DNA of 64,000 nt from Chlorogloeopsis sp038404745 (GCF_038404745.2 NZ_JAYKTT020000005.1:124001-188000); one strand, 5' to 3'. Numbered from the stretch's first letter, positions 52,520 to 61,852 are shown. Notes: generated by a model not told the origin, from the sequence alone. Numbers and translations are program-made.

Positions 52520-52790
52520 AAAACATTTCTGTTGGTAATAAGAATGTCGAAATTACAATCTCTTCAATCGAGTTGTGCGAAGGCTGGATTGAACCTAAAG
52601 ATTATTAAGCAAAATTTTTCCACTCTGATAAAATTTATATCTATATTTAGAATTGCAAGTGTCGTAGGAACCGTGCTGCCCGTCCATCAAGACTATACAT
52701 TACTTGGGATGGGTTAGCGCTGATTTTGCTATATTTTAGCGGGATGTACATTATTTATCGCAGTTAAGAAATCATAGGTACTTTTTCTTA

Positions 52791-53144
52791 TTAACGCGAC
52801 TCTAACTTAGCTACTCGTTCCTCTAGAGTGTTGACTTGTTGTTTCAATTCCACTACTAAAGTTGCCAGTCTATCAAACATTTTGTCTCGCTCTTGTGGGG
52901 AAAGATTTCGCCCCGAAGGAGATGTCTGGCGTGGAGTCAATGTTGTGGTTGGAGAGGGAGAGCGGGGTTGCCCTCGTTGAGATTGTAACTGGTTTAGCTG
53001 TGCTTCCAAACGACGAAAGTCTGCTTCCAAATTACTAAGGCGAGATTCTACTTGTTGTGATGCGGCAGGATAAGAAAATAAACTCCCCCAAATAATTATT
53101 GCTGTCAATACGCCGACAAATATTAACGCCCCTATTTTTCTCAT
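52791..53144 (-). CDS. Membrane-anchored coiled-coil protein, unknown
   Basis: 117 residues from the ATG at 53144, which has GGGAG six bases upstream. An N-terminal membrane segment (IGALIFVGVLTAIIIWGSLF), a first coiled coil (VESRLSNLEADFRRLEAQLNQLQSQ), a Pro/Ser/Thr linker, and a second coiled coil (MFDRLATLVVELKQQVNTLEERVAKLES). Probably oligomeric. No family recognised. Confidence 0.72.
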   Translation of the reverse strand: MRKIGALIFVGVLTAIIIWGSLFSYPAASQQVESRLSNLEADFRRLEAQLNQLQSQRGQPRSPSPTTTLTPRQTSPSGRNLSPQERDKMFDRLATLVVELKQQVNTLEERVAKLESR

Positions 53145-53266
53145 TACTAACTCCCGCAATCAGCTAAGAATATTGAATTCTTAACTCATTACTCTTATAA
53201 CTTTGGAAAAACCCTGGGGTGGAATGGCACGCTCTTAAGCAAATAACTGTGTATTCCACCCTCAAT

Positions 53267-54751
53267 CTAATTATCGGGTTGCAGATTTGCAAACAACCTC
53301 TGCCAATCGGTAGAATTGCTGCTATTTTCTCCCTCTTTCACCTCTAAAGTAACATTACGTGCGTGGGGTTCTCTTAGCGCTTGCACACAAATTTCTGCCA
53401 CATCCTCACGACTGATTTTTCCTCTCATATTATCGCCTTGCTCAAAGATTAACTCTTTGCCTCCTGGCTCTTCAGTTAATGCACAAGGTCTAATAATTGT
53501 ATACGGAATACCACTTACTCTTAAACTATCTTCACCCTTTAATTTCCATGTTAAAATTCCTCCTAATTGGTCATTTAATCTCACAGCTGGTGGTTCTTCG
53601 TCTAGATTAATTCCCGGACGTCCTGGACGAGTTACCCCTGCGGAACTAACAAGAATAAATTGTGAGAAGGATTTGCCCTCATAAGCTTTAATCGACTCTA
53701 TTTGTAGAGCAAAATCACCAGGTGAAAATTTTGGATTTAATGCCCCATCGTATTCAAACTTACTCAACATTAACTGGAAGGAAGAAATTTTATTGGCATC
53801 AATTGGTGGACAATCTTGTAAAGTTTTAGCCCGAAAGACAGGAATTAAATCAGCAAAGGGAATGCGAATATTCATCCAGGTATTTGCATCGGTATCGAAA
53901 GAGTAGCTATAGCCAATACCATCCCATTTTTCGTCGGTACGCAAAAAGAATTTATAACGTTTTCCATCTCCTTGGAGGCGCAATTCTATACCTGTATAAC
54001 CAGATAAATTAAAGGGTGGAGAAAAATTTTTAGTTCTTACAGAAGCAAATCCTCCAGAGTTGGCAGTGGAGACATTGCCAGCAAATAAAGCTGTACCTTC
54101 TACCAATTGGATATTACTTTCACTTACACCACCCATCACCACATCATCGACTGCACCCCAGATATTTTTTATTTCTGTAGATGGATTAGTAAAATCAAAT
54201 AATACTTTTTCGTCTGTTTTTGGCAAATATTTCGCTGCCGCTTCTACCAAATTTTTCACACCTTGATATTCCACATTTTCTGGCGTGTCGCCAACTATTT
54301 CTGGTTGGTAAAATTTGACGCCTTGATAATATTTAGCCCGTTCTGGAGTATCTCCTTCCACGGGTTGCACACGTACCGCCGTACAACAAACTACAGCTTG
54401 GATGTTAGCCATGACTAGGGGTGTCAAAGTTTCTGGCTTAGTGATATCTCCAACTACTAAGTCAACATTATCGCCAAGAATTGACCGGGCTTTGTCGATA
54501 TCACGGACAAGCGATCGCACTCGATAGCCTCTCTCAAGCAGTCGTCGCACTACTCGCTTACCGACACCGCCCGTTGCACCTGCTACTAGTATTACACCCA
54601 CTTGCTTTGCTCCATCCGGTTTATTTTGATTATCCTTGGCACTGTCTGGAAATAACTTTTGTATCCAGTTGAGGAAAGGTATAACCTCAAAGTAAGTAAG
54701 AGTTTGGATAAATCTGCCTAAGTCCCATTGTGAGCGATTTTTGTCAGTCAT
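53267..54751 (-). CDS. Atypical SDR with inserted CIA30 domain (HCF173-like)
   Basis: 494 residues. The N-terminal Rossmann part has VAGATGGVGKRVVRRLLERGYRVRSLVRD. A CIA30 domain is inserted at about 185-355 (LFDFTNPSTEIKNIWGAVDDVVMGGVSES...GFASVRTKNFSPPFNLSGYTGIELRLQGDGKRYKF). The SDR then resumes (FILVSSAGVTRPGRP, YTIIRPCALTEEPGG). This arrangement matches plant HCF173, needed for psbA translation and photosystem II biogenesis, and its cyanobacterial relatives. The role here is by analogy. Upstream are two Ycf66-type genes on the same strand. Confidence 0.88.
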   Translation of the reverse strand: MTDKNRSQWDLGRFIQTLTYFEVIPFLNWIQKLFPDSAKDNQNKPDGAKQVGVILVAGATGGVGKRVVRRLLERGYRVRSLVRDIDKARSILGDNVDLVVGDITKPETLTPLVMANIQAVVCCTAVRVQPVEGDTPERAKYYQGVKFYQPEIVGDTPENVEYQGVKNLVEAAAKYLPKTDEKVLFDFTNPSTEIKNIWGAVDDVVMGGVSESNIQLVEGTALFAGNVSTANSGGFASVRTKNFSPPFNLSGYTGIELRLQGDGKRYKFFLRTDEKWDGIGYSYSFDTDANTWMNIRIPFADLIPVFRAKTLQDCPPIDANKISSFQLMLSKFEYDGALNPKFSPGDFALQIESIKAYEGKSFSQFILVSSAGVTRPGRPGINLDEEPPAVRLNDQLGGILTWKLKGEDSLRVSGIPYTIIRPCALTEEPGGKELIFEQGDNMRGKISREDVAEICVQALREPHARNVTLEVKEGENSSNSTDWQRLFANLQPDN

Positions 54752-54789
54752 AATTTTATTTTTATCTGTTCCCCCAGCCCTGTCCCCTT

Positions 54790-55056
54790 TTATTCTAGAT
54801 TTTTACTTCGTAAACGGAGGCTTTCAAAAGTGTAATAAAGAGCAGGTATAGATAAGAGTATTAAATTAAATTGTGTCAATTCTTTGTTATACCATCTTTT
54901 TTGAAAGAGCAAAATCGAACCAGAGATAAAAAACACTGCTATCAACACAATATCTTGACGTCGGAAGAGTTGGGGACGTGTAAAAGGTAGAGCGCATAGA
55001 CTAATTGCTGCGATGATTAAAATAACGCCAATTAAATTGAGTGGATTGTTAAACAT
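54790..55056 (-). CDS. Ycf66-family small membrane protein
   Basis: 88 residues, three hydrophobic helices. The segment RPQLFRRQDIVLIAVFFISGSILLFQ...QFNLILLSIPALYYTFESLRLRSKN has the Ycf66 pattern (RPELARDxD, G-ILxFQ, QFLL, ESIRLRG). Ycf66 proteins of chloroplasts and cyanobacteria have no established function. The neighbouring kinase carries the same module at its C terminus. It probably sits in the thylakoid or plasma membrane. Confidence 0.78.
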   Translation of the reverse strand: MFNNPLNLIGVILIIAAISLCALPFTRPQLFRRQDIVLIAVFFISGSILLFQKRWYNKELTQFNLILLSIPALYYTFESLRLRSKNLE

Positions 55057-55200
55057 ATCTATATATAAACTAAAGGTGTTAGAGTTTAGAGAATAGAGCT
55101 AGGGTTAGAGATTAAAGTACAAGATGTAAAAATTAAAGATTAACAATTCCGCTTTTTATCTTCATACCTAGTCCCTAGCTCCCAGCCCCTAGCCCCTTTT

Positions 55201-56508
55201 TTATTTTTTTATTCCACGTAAACGAATACATTCTGCTATTGAAAAAATACCTGCTCCTGATAGTAAAAATTGACTAATTGGTATTTCTTGATATCCAAAA
55301 GAGCGATATTCTTGAAATAAAAGCAGGATACCGCAAAGGCAAAATACTACAGCAAAAACAGCATCATAATCTCGCGCTAGTTTTGGATAAGAAGAACGGA
55401 GAAAAAATAAGCCAACTCCAAAAGCTGCAAGACCAATACCTAGCAAAACAATCCAGGTAGCAGCTTTAAATAAAAATAATCCTGCCGCACCAACAAAAGG
55501 TAAAAATCTAGCTACAGACAGAGTTTGGTTGATCCAAGCTGGTGATGTAACTTGAGATGAAGATGGGGAATTGTCTGTGGCACTAGAAGGAGATAATGGC
55601 GTTGATTGGGAGTAAGTATTAACAAACTGCGGTACAGTCGATTGTGTGTATCTATCAGGAGTAGATGGTTGCGTTGCTGGTAGTGGATAAAGCAATTGCT
55701 GGAGATCTTGCAATATTTCTGTGGCAGATTGATAGCGATCGCGCCAGTGGTAGCGAACCATCTTCTGCACAATTGCTGCTAATCTAGGAGAAATCTGGAC
55801 TTGATTTGACCAGATAATTTCTCCAGTTTGAGGATGTTCCTGTAATTGAGTTGGCAACATTCCCGTCAAAGCTTGGATGGCAATCATCCCGACAGCATAA
55901 ATATCACTGTTTGGGCGTGGTTTGCCTTGAGCTTGTTCTGCGCTCATATAACCAGGAGTACCAATCGCCACAGTCGCAGTCATTTGACTAGGAGATGCTG
56001 CTAGTTGGGAACGCATTTGTTTCACCGCACCAAAATCAATTAAAACTAACTTGCCGTCAGCATCGCGTCTAATTAGATTATCAGGTTTGATATCACGATG
56101 AATCACACCGTAACTATGAACAAACTCCAAAGCACCCAAAACATCTTGTAACATTTGGATAACTTGACTTTCTGCCCAAGATTGCCCTACTCGCATTTCC
56201 GCACTCAGCGGATGCCCAACAATTAACTCTTGTACTAAGCAAAATTCTTCGCTTTCTTCAAAATAAGCCAAAAGACGGGGTATTTGATCATGATTGCCCA
56301 GTTGTTCCAATATTTCCGCTTCACTATTGAACAAGCGCCTGGCAGTTTGTAAATAATAGGGATCGGAACTCGCGGGCTTCAATACCTTTAGAACACACTT
56401 AGGGTTGCCTGGGCGGCGGGTGTCTTCGGCGATATAAGTTTCACCAAATCCCCCAGCACTTAGGATTTGGATAACTTTGTAACGTCCGTCTAGTAGCTTT
56501 CCTAACAT
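55201..56508 (-). CDS. Ser/Thr protein kinase with C-terminal Ycf66-like membrane domain
   Basis: 435 residues from the ATG at 56508. Kinase domain at about 5-270: glycine loop LSAGGFGETY, Lys in VLKVLKP, HRDIKPDN, DFG (LIDFGAVKQM), GTPGYMSAEQ. Then a Ser/Thr/Pro-rich linker (about 275-330). The C-terminal 85 residues hold two or three membrane helices with the Ycf66 pattern: YPKLARDYDAVFAVVFCLCGILLLFQ...QFLLSGAGIFSIAECIRLRG. A stand-alone Ycf66-type gene follows on the same strand. The signal and targets are unknown. Confidence 0.88.
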   Translation of the reverse strand: MLGKLLDGRYKVIQILSAGGFGETYIAEDTRRPGNPKCVLKVLKPASSDPYYLQTARRLFNSEAEILEQLGNHDQIPRLLAYFEESEEFCLVQELIVGHPLSAEMRVGQSWAESQVIQMLQDVLGALEFVHSYGVIHRDIKPDNLIRRDADGKLVLIDFGAVKQMRSQLAASPSQMTATVAIGTPGYMSAEQAQGKPRPNSDIYAVGMIAIQALTGMLPTQLQEHPQTGEIIWSNQVQISPRLAAIVQKMVRYHWRDRYQSATEILQDLQQLLYPLPATQPSTPDRYTQSTVPQFVNTYSQSTPLSPSSATDNSPSSSQVTSPAWINQTLSVARFLPFVGAAGLFLFKAATWIVLLGIGLAAFGVGLFFLRSSYPKLARDYDAVFAVVFCLCGILLLFQEYRSFGYQEIPISQFLLSGAGIFSIAECIRLRGIKK

Positions 56509-56697
56509 GGTGTGGCTGTGCAAGTGTTTCTATTAATCTTGCCACACGATGATAAAACGTTTGCTAGTGTAAGTGTGCTAGTGTAATCTAAGTTTAGTTG
56601 TTAATTATTCATCGAAATTAACTATAAACCAGTACCCAGTCTCCATTATCAGCCTTAAACTTAATAGGCAAGTTGAACAACTAAAGGCTGGTAAACT

Positions 56698-57630
56698 ATG
56701 CTTCAGTTTCAACCTCCAGGCTTTGGACATAAAGTCATCAACTCCTCACTTGGGTCGATAGTTTACTATACCCAAACGACAGAACCGTGGTGTATTGCTG
56801 AGACTGAAGATTTACCACCGCTGATTTTTCTTCACTGCTTTGGTGGTGGCTCCTCTGCGTATGAATGGTCAAAAGTTTATCCTGCTTTTGCCACTACACA
56901 TCGCATCCTAGCACCAGATTTAATTGGTTGGGGAGATTCTGCTCATCCGGTGCGAGACTACCAAATTAACGATTATTTGACAACGATCACAGAATTTATC
57001 AGACACACTTGTTCTCCGCCAGTAACGGTGGTAGCATCTTCCCTAACAGCAGCTTTTGTAATTCGCCTTGCTGTTGCTCAACCTTTTTTATTCAACGCGC
57101 TATATTTAGTCTGTCCTTCCGGTTTTGATGACTTTGGGCAAGGCGCAGGGCGCAGGCTTCCCCTTCAAGTCATTAATACACCACTGCTAAATAATTTAAT
57201 TTATGCCCTGGGTGCGGAGAATGAATTAGCAGTTAACAACTTTTTGCAAAGTTTTTTGTTTGCCAAACCCGAACGAGTTTCTCCAGAGATGGTAGAGGCT
57301 TACTTGTTCTCTGCCCAACAGCCGAATGCTAAGTTTGCAGCATTAGCTTTTTTACAGGGTAACCTTTACTTTGATTTGAGCTTGTATATTCAGCAACTTA
57401 CTATACCTACGATGATATTTTGGGGTGAGAAAGCCCAATTTACTAATGTGAATTTGGGAAGGCGATTGGCAAAGTTAAACCCAACTGCAATTCGAGATTT
57501 TCATGCGATCGCAGATACAGGAGTGCTACCACATTTAGAAATGCCAGAAGCTGTGATTGCTTTATTGCAACGCTATTTAGGAAGCGATCGCCAAGCAAGT
57601 GAAAACAATAATAATGAAATTATTGGCTAA
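56698..57630 (+). CDS. Alpha/beta-fold hydrolase
   Basis: 310 residues. LIFLHCFGGGSSAYEWSKVYPAF holds the oxyanion region; the nucleophile is Ser in VVASSLTAAF, the acid lies near FWGEKAQF, and the final His is in VLPHLEMPEAV. The pattern resembles cyanobacterial hydrolases related to plant chlorophyll-linked or lipid hydrolases. The substrate cannot be assigned. Its end overlaps the end of the convergent esterase gene by 11 bp. Confidence 0.85.
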   Translation: MLQFQPPGFGHKVINSSLGSIVYYTQTTEPWCIAETEDLPPLIFLHCFGGGSSAYEWSKVYPAFATTHRILAPDLIGWGDSAHPVRDYQINDYLTTITEFIRHTCSPPVTVVASSLTAAFVIRLAVAQPFLFNALYLVCPSGFDDFGQGAGRRLPLQVINTPLLNNLIYALGAENELAVNNFLQSFLFAKPERVSPEMVEAYLFSAQQPNAKFAALAFLQGNLYFDLSLYIQQLTIPTMIFWGEKAQFTNVNLGRRLAKLNPTAIRDFHAIADTGVLPHLEMPEAVIALLQRYLGSDRQASENNNNEIIG

Positions 57631-58822
57631 ATACCGCCCAAGCCAAAAACCTCTCGGTGTAATATAGCGCTAATTGATTGCTAACACCATTAAAAACAGC
57701 ATCAAAAGCGTGTTCTGCCCAAGGAATTTCTAAAAAAATCGCCATGTTCCCAGATTTAAGTAAACTTTCATACATTTGTCTGCCAAATCTTACTTCTACT
57801 AAATGATCGCGACTGCCGTAAATTAATAGAGTTGGAGGTACAGGACGCGTTGCATAATTTATTGGCGAAGCAATTTGATATTGATTGGGAAACTCTTGTG
57901 GCGAACCACCAATAAATGTTTTTAAAACAGCACGAGTGTTAATAGGATCTGGAAAAGGCGGTTCATTATATCCTTGAGTTAGGTTAACAGGCCCATAGTA
58001 GTTAACTACAGCTAGAATCGAAGGCGCATCTGGTTGGTATGCTGCTAACATTGCCAGGTGTGCGCCAGCAGAACGTCCTAACAATACCATGCGTTCTGGA
58101 TCTGCTTCATATTCTGTTGCGTGTTGCTGAATAAAATTGATGGCTGTAAGCACATCCTCTAACTGTGCTGGAAATCGATGTTCAGGTGCATGTCGATAGT
58201 CAATGGCAAATACAGTATATCCACGAGCTGCCATATATTGATTAAACTCAGAATTAGCACGAGGATTACCACTTTGCCAAGCTCCGCCATACATTACTAT
58301 GAGTGCTGGGTATTTACCCACCTTTGGAGGTTGGTAAATTTCCATTTTTAAAGGCACTCCCTGGGGAGTAGCAAAAAGAATATCTGATTTGTGGCGTGTT
58401 TTATGGAGTGGAATACCTCGAAAAGTATTAACTAACATAAAGGGATAAGGTTGCATATTTGCGCTAACTTGGGTAGGAACTTGCTTAAGATAATCTGCAC
58501 CCAAACCTTGTTCCATTGCTTTCGTCATCTGTATCTGAGTGATTGGGATATTTATTAGTACCCAGCTACAAATCAGTAAGCCTATCACGCTGAAAATACA
58601 AGCTAAACGCTTTAATTGATAACTACGAATATAGAAAAAAGCAAAAACTAGAGATACTAAATTTAAAATAAATAACCACGGGCTAACTTCTGGCGCTCCT
58701 ACTCCTAGCATTAGTAAAGACATATTAGGAGCAGGAATAATAATCCAAACACTGAGAAATAGTCCTGAAATACTTAGGATTAATATGAGAAATGATAGAA
58801 ATATCTTAGGCTTAGAAAACAT
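57620..58822 (-). CDS. Membrane-anchored esterase/lipase-like alpha/beta hydrolase
   Basis: 400 residues. Three hydrophobic helices in the first 100 residues, then an HSL/BD-FAE-type hydrolase domain: oxyanion motif MYGGAWQSGNP, nucleophile GRSAGAH, acid in YGSRDHLVEV, His in WAEHAFD. The catalytic domain is probably outside the cytoplasm, anchored by the helices. Typical substrates are acylated small molecules; none can be assigned. A three-hairpin element lies just upstream of its start. Confidence 0.85.
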   Translation of the reverse strand: MFSKPKIFLSFLILILSISGLFLSVWIIIPAPNMSLLMLGVGAPEVSPWLFILNLVSLVFAFFYIRSYQLKRLACIFSVIGLLICSWVLINIPITQIQMTKAMEQGLGADYLKQVPTQVSANMQPYPFMLVNTFRGIPLHKTRHKSDILFATPQGVPLKMEIYQPPKVGKYPALIVMYGGAWQSGNPRANSEFNQYMAARGYTVFAIDYRHAPEHRFPAQLEDVLTAINFIQQHATEYEADPERMVLLGRSAGAHLAMLAAYQPDAPSILAVVNYYGPVNLTQGYNEPPFPDPINTRAVLKTFIGGSPQEFPNQYQIASPINYATRPVPPTLLIYGSRDHLVEVRFGRQMYESLLKSGNMAIFLEIPWAEHAFDAVFNGVSNQLALYYTERFLAWAVFSQ

Positions 58823-58870
58823 AAATATTTGCTAATAAAACAGCAGATGCACGTATGCATTGGTGCTTGC

Positions 58871-58969
58871 CAAGAAATAAATTTCTTGGCTCAAAGCTAA
58901 AGTCAGTTAAAACTGACTAGGTAATATTTTCAGTCAGTTTTAACTGACTCAAACTATAAGCCTGGTACC
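58871..58969. repeat. Dispersed three-hairpin element, copy 2 (inverted)
   Basis: Palindromes CAAGAAATAAATTTCTTG (58871-58888), AGTCAGTTAAAACTGACT (58901-58918) and AGTCAGTTTTAACTGACT (58932-58949), then CCTGGTACC. This is the reverse complement of the element at 4654-4750, including the spacers AAAGCTAA and the distal CCTGGTA. Confidence 0.85.
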
Positions 58970-59096
58970 TCAGTAAGGCATTTTAGGGGCGAGGTGCAAG
59001 ATATGAATTTATACATTATCCCTTGCAGATTTTATTATGTTGCCGGACATGATATCCAAATCTAATGATAGAATTTCCGAACTTTATATAAAACCC

Positions 59097-59987
59097 TCAT
59101 TCCTTGTGGAAGCGTTGCAGTAAATTACGTGCTGTTTGTAGCAATAAAGATTCTATTTGTTCGGCTCGTTGCCGTTCCTGTTCAGCCCGTTGTTGTTCTT
59201 GATCAGCTCGTTGCCGTTCCTTTTCGGCTCTTTGCCCTTCCCTATATGCAATTTCATCTGTTGTAGGCAGCAATTCTCCTTGTAATGTTGCCCAGCGCAA
59301 CCAAGTTGCATGAATACCTTTGTAGTTTCCTTCCCACAACTGCAATGCCAACCTCAAACAACTACTAATTAATTGATTGTCTTCATTTAATACCAAAGGT
59401 TGATAAAATCCACTACTGAGAGAGAAACCAGCCCAATCATCAGGATTAAAAGGATCAAACCAAAAATATTCTGTAACACGGAGTTGGTTTTGATAAATCA
59501 GCTTTTTCTCACTCTTATCTATTGAGGCAGTATCCTCAGATAATAATTCAATCACTACATCTGGTGCTTTGCCTTCTTCCCATACCACCCAGCTGCGACG
59601 TTCTCCTTTGGGTACTCCTAAAACCGCAAAAAAGTCTGGGCCTTTAAAGTTAAGGCTATGCATCATAGGATCGCTGAGATGGACAGCTTTGTCAATTTGT
59701 ACGTGTTCTTTTTCTGGCTTGGCGTAAGGCAGCAATGGGCGCGAGGGCATCTCTGTAGTAGCAACTGCCATTTTGTGCCGCACTTGCGCCATACTATAGT
59801 AGACATACATATTGCCACCTACAAACCCATCGTCTCTTTTTTGCAGCCAAGGCATTAAAACATCAATCAGCAAATCCATTTGCAACCTATGCCGTTGACT
59901 TTCCATATGCTTACCATCATCGTAGGGGAGTTGTGCCTGGGTTGGGGGTAATGGTATATACGGTGCAGTTGGGGTATTTTCTAACAT
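59097..59987 (-). CDS. Uma2-family (DUF820) putative restriction endonuclease-like protein
   Basis: 296 residues. The Uma2 PD-(D/E)XK-type core is visible: PDFFAVLGVPKGERRSWVVWEEGKAPDVVIELLSEDT...EYFWFDPFN. The last 60 residues are a heptad-like repeat (EKERQRADQEQQRAEQERQRAEQ), encoded by near-identical 21-bp units, ending in a helix. Uma2 proteins are numerous in cyanobacteria with no proven role; they derive from restriction-type nucleases. No methyltransferase adjoins. Confidence 0.88.
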   Translation of the reverse strand: MLENTPTAPYIPLPPTQAQLPYDDGKHMESQRHRLQMDLLIDVLMPWLQKRDDGFVGGNMYVYYSMAQVRHKMAVATTEMPSRPLLPYAKPEKEHVQIDKAVHLSDPMMHSLNFKGPDFFAVLGVPKGERRSWVVWEEGKAPDVVIELLSEDTASIDKSEKKLIYQNQLRVTEYFWFDPFNPDDWAGFSLSSGFYQPLVLNEDNQLISSCLRLALQLWEGNYKGIHATWLRWATLQGELLPTTDEIAYREGQRAEKERQRADQEQQRAEQERQRAEQIESLLLQTARNLLQRFHKE

Positions 59988-60090
59988 GGCTGTTTACCTG
60001 TTGCCGCGCCATAACAGACATTTACTTATACTAGTTGATCAAAAGCACGCTAGAAATACGTGCTTGCGCTCATCATAATGGGAAAATATT

Positions 60091-60744
60091 CTAAACGGTA
60101 GTCTTTTGTTCCTGTTTTGTAACTTTTACGGCAAACAGTTTAGGAAATAAAAGCCCAGAACGCTTTTTGTAATCATCAAACTCAGGGTAGCGAGATAGAG
60201 ATTTGTCTTTTTTGAGCATATTGGGAATAAAAACTGTACTGATAAAGACTCCAAGTATCACGAATGGTAGCCAGTGTTGAGTCAGCATCGCAAAAGCGGT
60301 ATAAATAAATATTTCTCCCAGATAATTTGTGTTGCGACAACGAGCAAAAAATCCATCGGTAATCAGTCCTGGTTGGTACTTGAGAGTGTAGTATTTTTGA
60401 GTATCACTAGCAAAGTGCAGAAAAACACCAAAAATATTTAAGGAAATGGCTGCTGTCACTAGTGGTAATGGTGGAATGTTGCCGCTACTAATGAGAATAA
60501 AAGGTGCTATCCAATATAAGTTCACTAGAGCAAATATCAAAATACCTTGTGAAATAGAAACCTCTTGCTCCCACTGTTTGTCTGGAAACAGGATATCTTT
60601 GAGTAGCCACAGAAAACCATAAGTCCCATGAAGCGCTAAATACACCCAAGGGCCAAGAGTGAAGTTCTGATAAACTAACATCAGTCCCAGTATGAAGAAG
60701 AAAGTTAGCCCTTTGCTGAGATTAATAGCGTGTTTTGCTTTCAT
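60091..60744 (-). CDS. DUF1295/isoprenylcysteine methyltransferase-like membrane protein
   Basis: 217 residues, about six helices. The C-terminal part, GLITDGFFARCRNTNYLGEIFIYTAFAML...YPEFDDYKKRSGLLFP, carries the RNxNYxGE and terminal Y-x-x-Y-x-x-x-x patterns of the steroid 5-alpha-reductase/ICMT superfamily. Such enzymes reduce or methylate hydrophobic substrates at the membrane. Substrate unknown. Monocistronic. Confidence 0.8.
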   Translation of the reverse strand: MKAKHAINLSKGLTFFFILGLMLVYQNFTLGPWVYLALHGTYGFLWLLKDILFPDKQWEQEVSISQGILIFALVNLYWIAPFILISSGNIPPLPLVTAAISLNIFGVFLHFASDTQKYYTLKYQPGLITDGFFARCRNTNYLGEIFIYTAFAMLTQHWLPFVILGVFISTVFIPNMLKKDKSLSRYPEFDDYKKRSGLLFPKLFAVKVTKQEQKTTV

Positions 60745-60822
60745 GATTTAAACAAGATGATTTAAGGTTGACTTAATTTCACTAACTATTAGTATCAACT
60801 GCAACCATAGCAATAGAGACAC

Positions 60823-60855
60823 AGATCCCCAACTTCTTTGAGAAGTCGGGGATCT
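60823..60855. repeat. GATCCCCGACTT hairpin, copy 3
   Basis: AGATCCCCAACTTCT (60823-60837) pairs with AGAAGTCGGGGATCT (60841-60855), with one mismatch. It lies upstream of the DUF1295 gene and 20 bp from miniature element copy A. Confidence 0.8.
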
Positions 60856-60875
60856 TGTTTTTCACTTGATATTTT

Positions 60876-60963
60876 GGCGTTGCATAATTGCGGGATGATT
60901 TTGGAATTTGCATCAACCATAATCCCCGCGTCAGCCTCAATCATCCCCTTATTCAGCAACGCC
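60876..60963. mobile_element. Miniature inverted-repeat element, copy A
   Basis: 88 bp. Ends GGCGTTGC and GCAACGCC; the imperfect inverted arms extend inward through GGATGATT/AATCATCC. Flanked by a perfect 8-bp target duplication, GATATTTT, at 60868-60875 and 60964-60971. No coding capacity for a transposase. It must be moved by an element elsewhere in the genome. Confidence 0.9.
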
Positions 60964-60971
60964 GATATTTT

Positions 60972-61260
60972 AAGTATTCTGCAACAGGATCTAATTATGA
61001 AAGCGCGATCGCATATATACTTAAACCAAAAATCACACTTATAGAACATGAAGGCGATCGCACAAAGTTTTTCCAAACACAGGAGCTAAATTTAATACAA
61101 TTGATTTCACTCGCTATATCACTGAAGGAATTGTGGCAGTTGATCCATCCACAGTGTGAATCTGCTTTCCCAAAGTGCAAATGAGTGCGATCGCACTTTT
61201 TCATAGACTGCTAGTGAAAGAGGATAAAATGCGATCGCTTATTTTTAACTATTGAAGATA
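60972..61260. other. HIP1-rich intergenic stretch
   Basis: About 290 bp with four GCGATCGC sites, an unusual density. The segment ILKPKITLIEHEGDRTKFFQTQELN can be read on the plus strand but without a gene-like start or end; it may be decayed coding sequence. No gene is called. Confidence 0.4.
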
Positions 61261-61656
61261 CTACACGGTTTGACCTTTTTCAGTAGATGTCTCTTCTGCA
61301 CCAGTTTTTAAGCGGCTTACCAAGCTTCTGCGGACACGTTCGCTTTTACGGACGCCACCTGCCATCTCATATTCGCGGCTATCTTTACCATACTTAAAGG
61401 CGACTCCAATCAACATCTGATCCATAAGTTCACCTAAGTTTTTTTCTAACTCTTTAATCTCTGTTTTGGAAGAGTTGATGACGGCTAAAGCAGTATTATA
61501 AGCATCAATTTTGCTACGTAACTGTTCCATTAGTTGTGTCATATTCTGGAGATTGCGACTATCCCCAAAATTTATGCCTGAATCAATTGCTTTTAATCCA
61601 GAGGATCTTAATTGAGCTTTTTCTAAAATGCGGGATGTGCGTTTGGGACGAGTCAT
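61261..61656 (-). CDS. Helical protein, unknown
   Basis: 131 residues, charged, mostly helical. MTQLMEQLRSKIDAYNTALAVINSSKTEIKELEKNLGELMDQML forms a coiled coil. The C-terminal part, VAFKYGKDSREYEMAGGVRKSERVRRS, is basic. No family assigned, though the KYGKDSxEYExAGG motif looks conserved in style. It may bind DNA (inference from charge only). Upstream lies the 21-bp tandem repeat. Confidence 0.72.
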   Translation of the reverse strand: MTRPKRTSRILEKAQLRSSGLKAIDSGINFGDSRNLQNMTQLMEQLRSKIDAYNTALAVINSSKTEIKELEKNLGELMDQMLIGVAFKYGKDSREYEMAGGVRKSERVRRSLVSRLKTGAEETSTEKGQTV

Positions 61657-61852
61657 GGATATAGTCCTTGCAAAGGGTTCTATAGCTAGCTTGTCCTACT
61701 GAACGTGGATTCTAAATCGGCAAAATTCACAAATAATTATATTTTCTTTGTTAAGATTTTAATAAATCTCAGTAATTTGTCTTAAGCCCTTTGTCATCAA
61801 TATCTTGGTGCAACTAGAGTTAAGCATTTGAGCAAATTCATCAAATTATCGT

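Noticed and set aside
52532..52717. 61-codon plus-strand frame
   Set aside because: No family, no ribosome site, composition not protein-like.
60838..61184. Overlapping plus-strand frames across the miniature element
   Set aside because: They translate the element (peptide LHNCGMILEFAS), which recurs in every copy; not genes.
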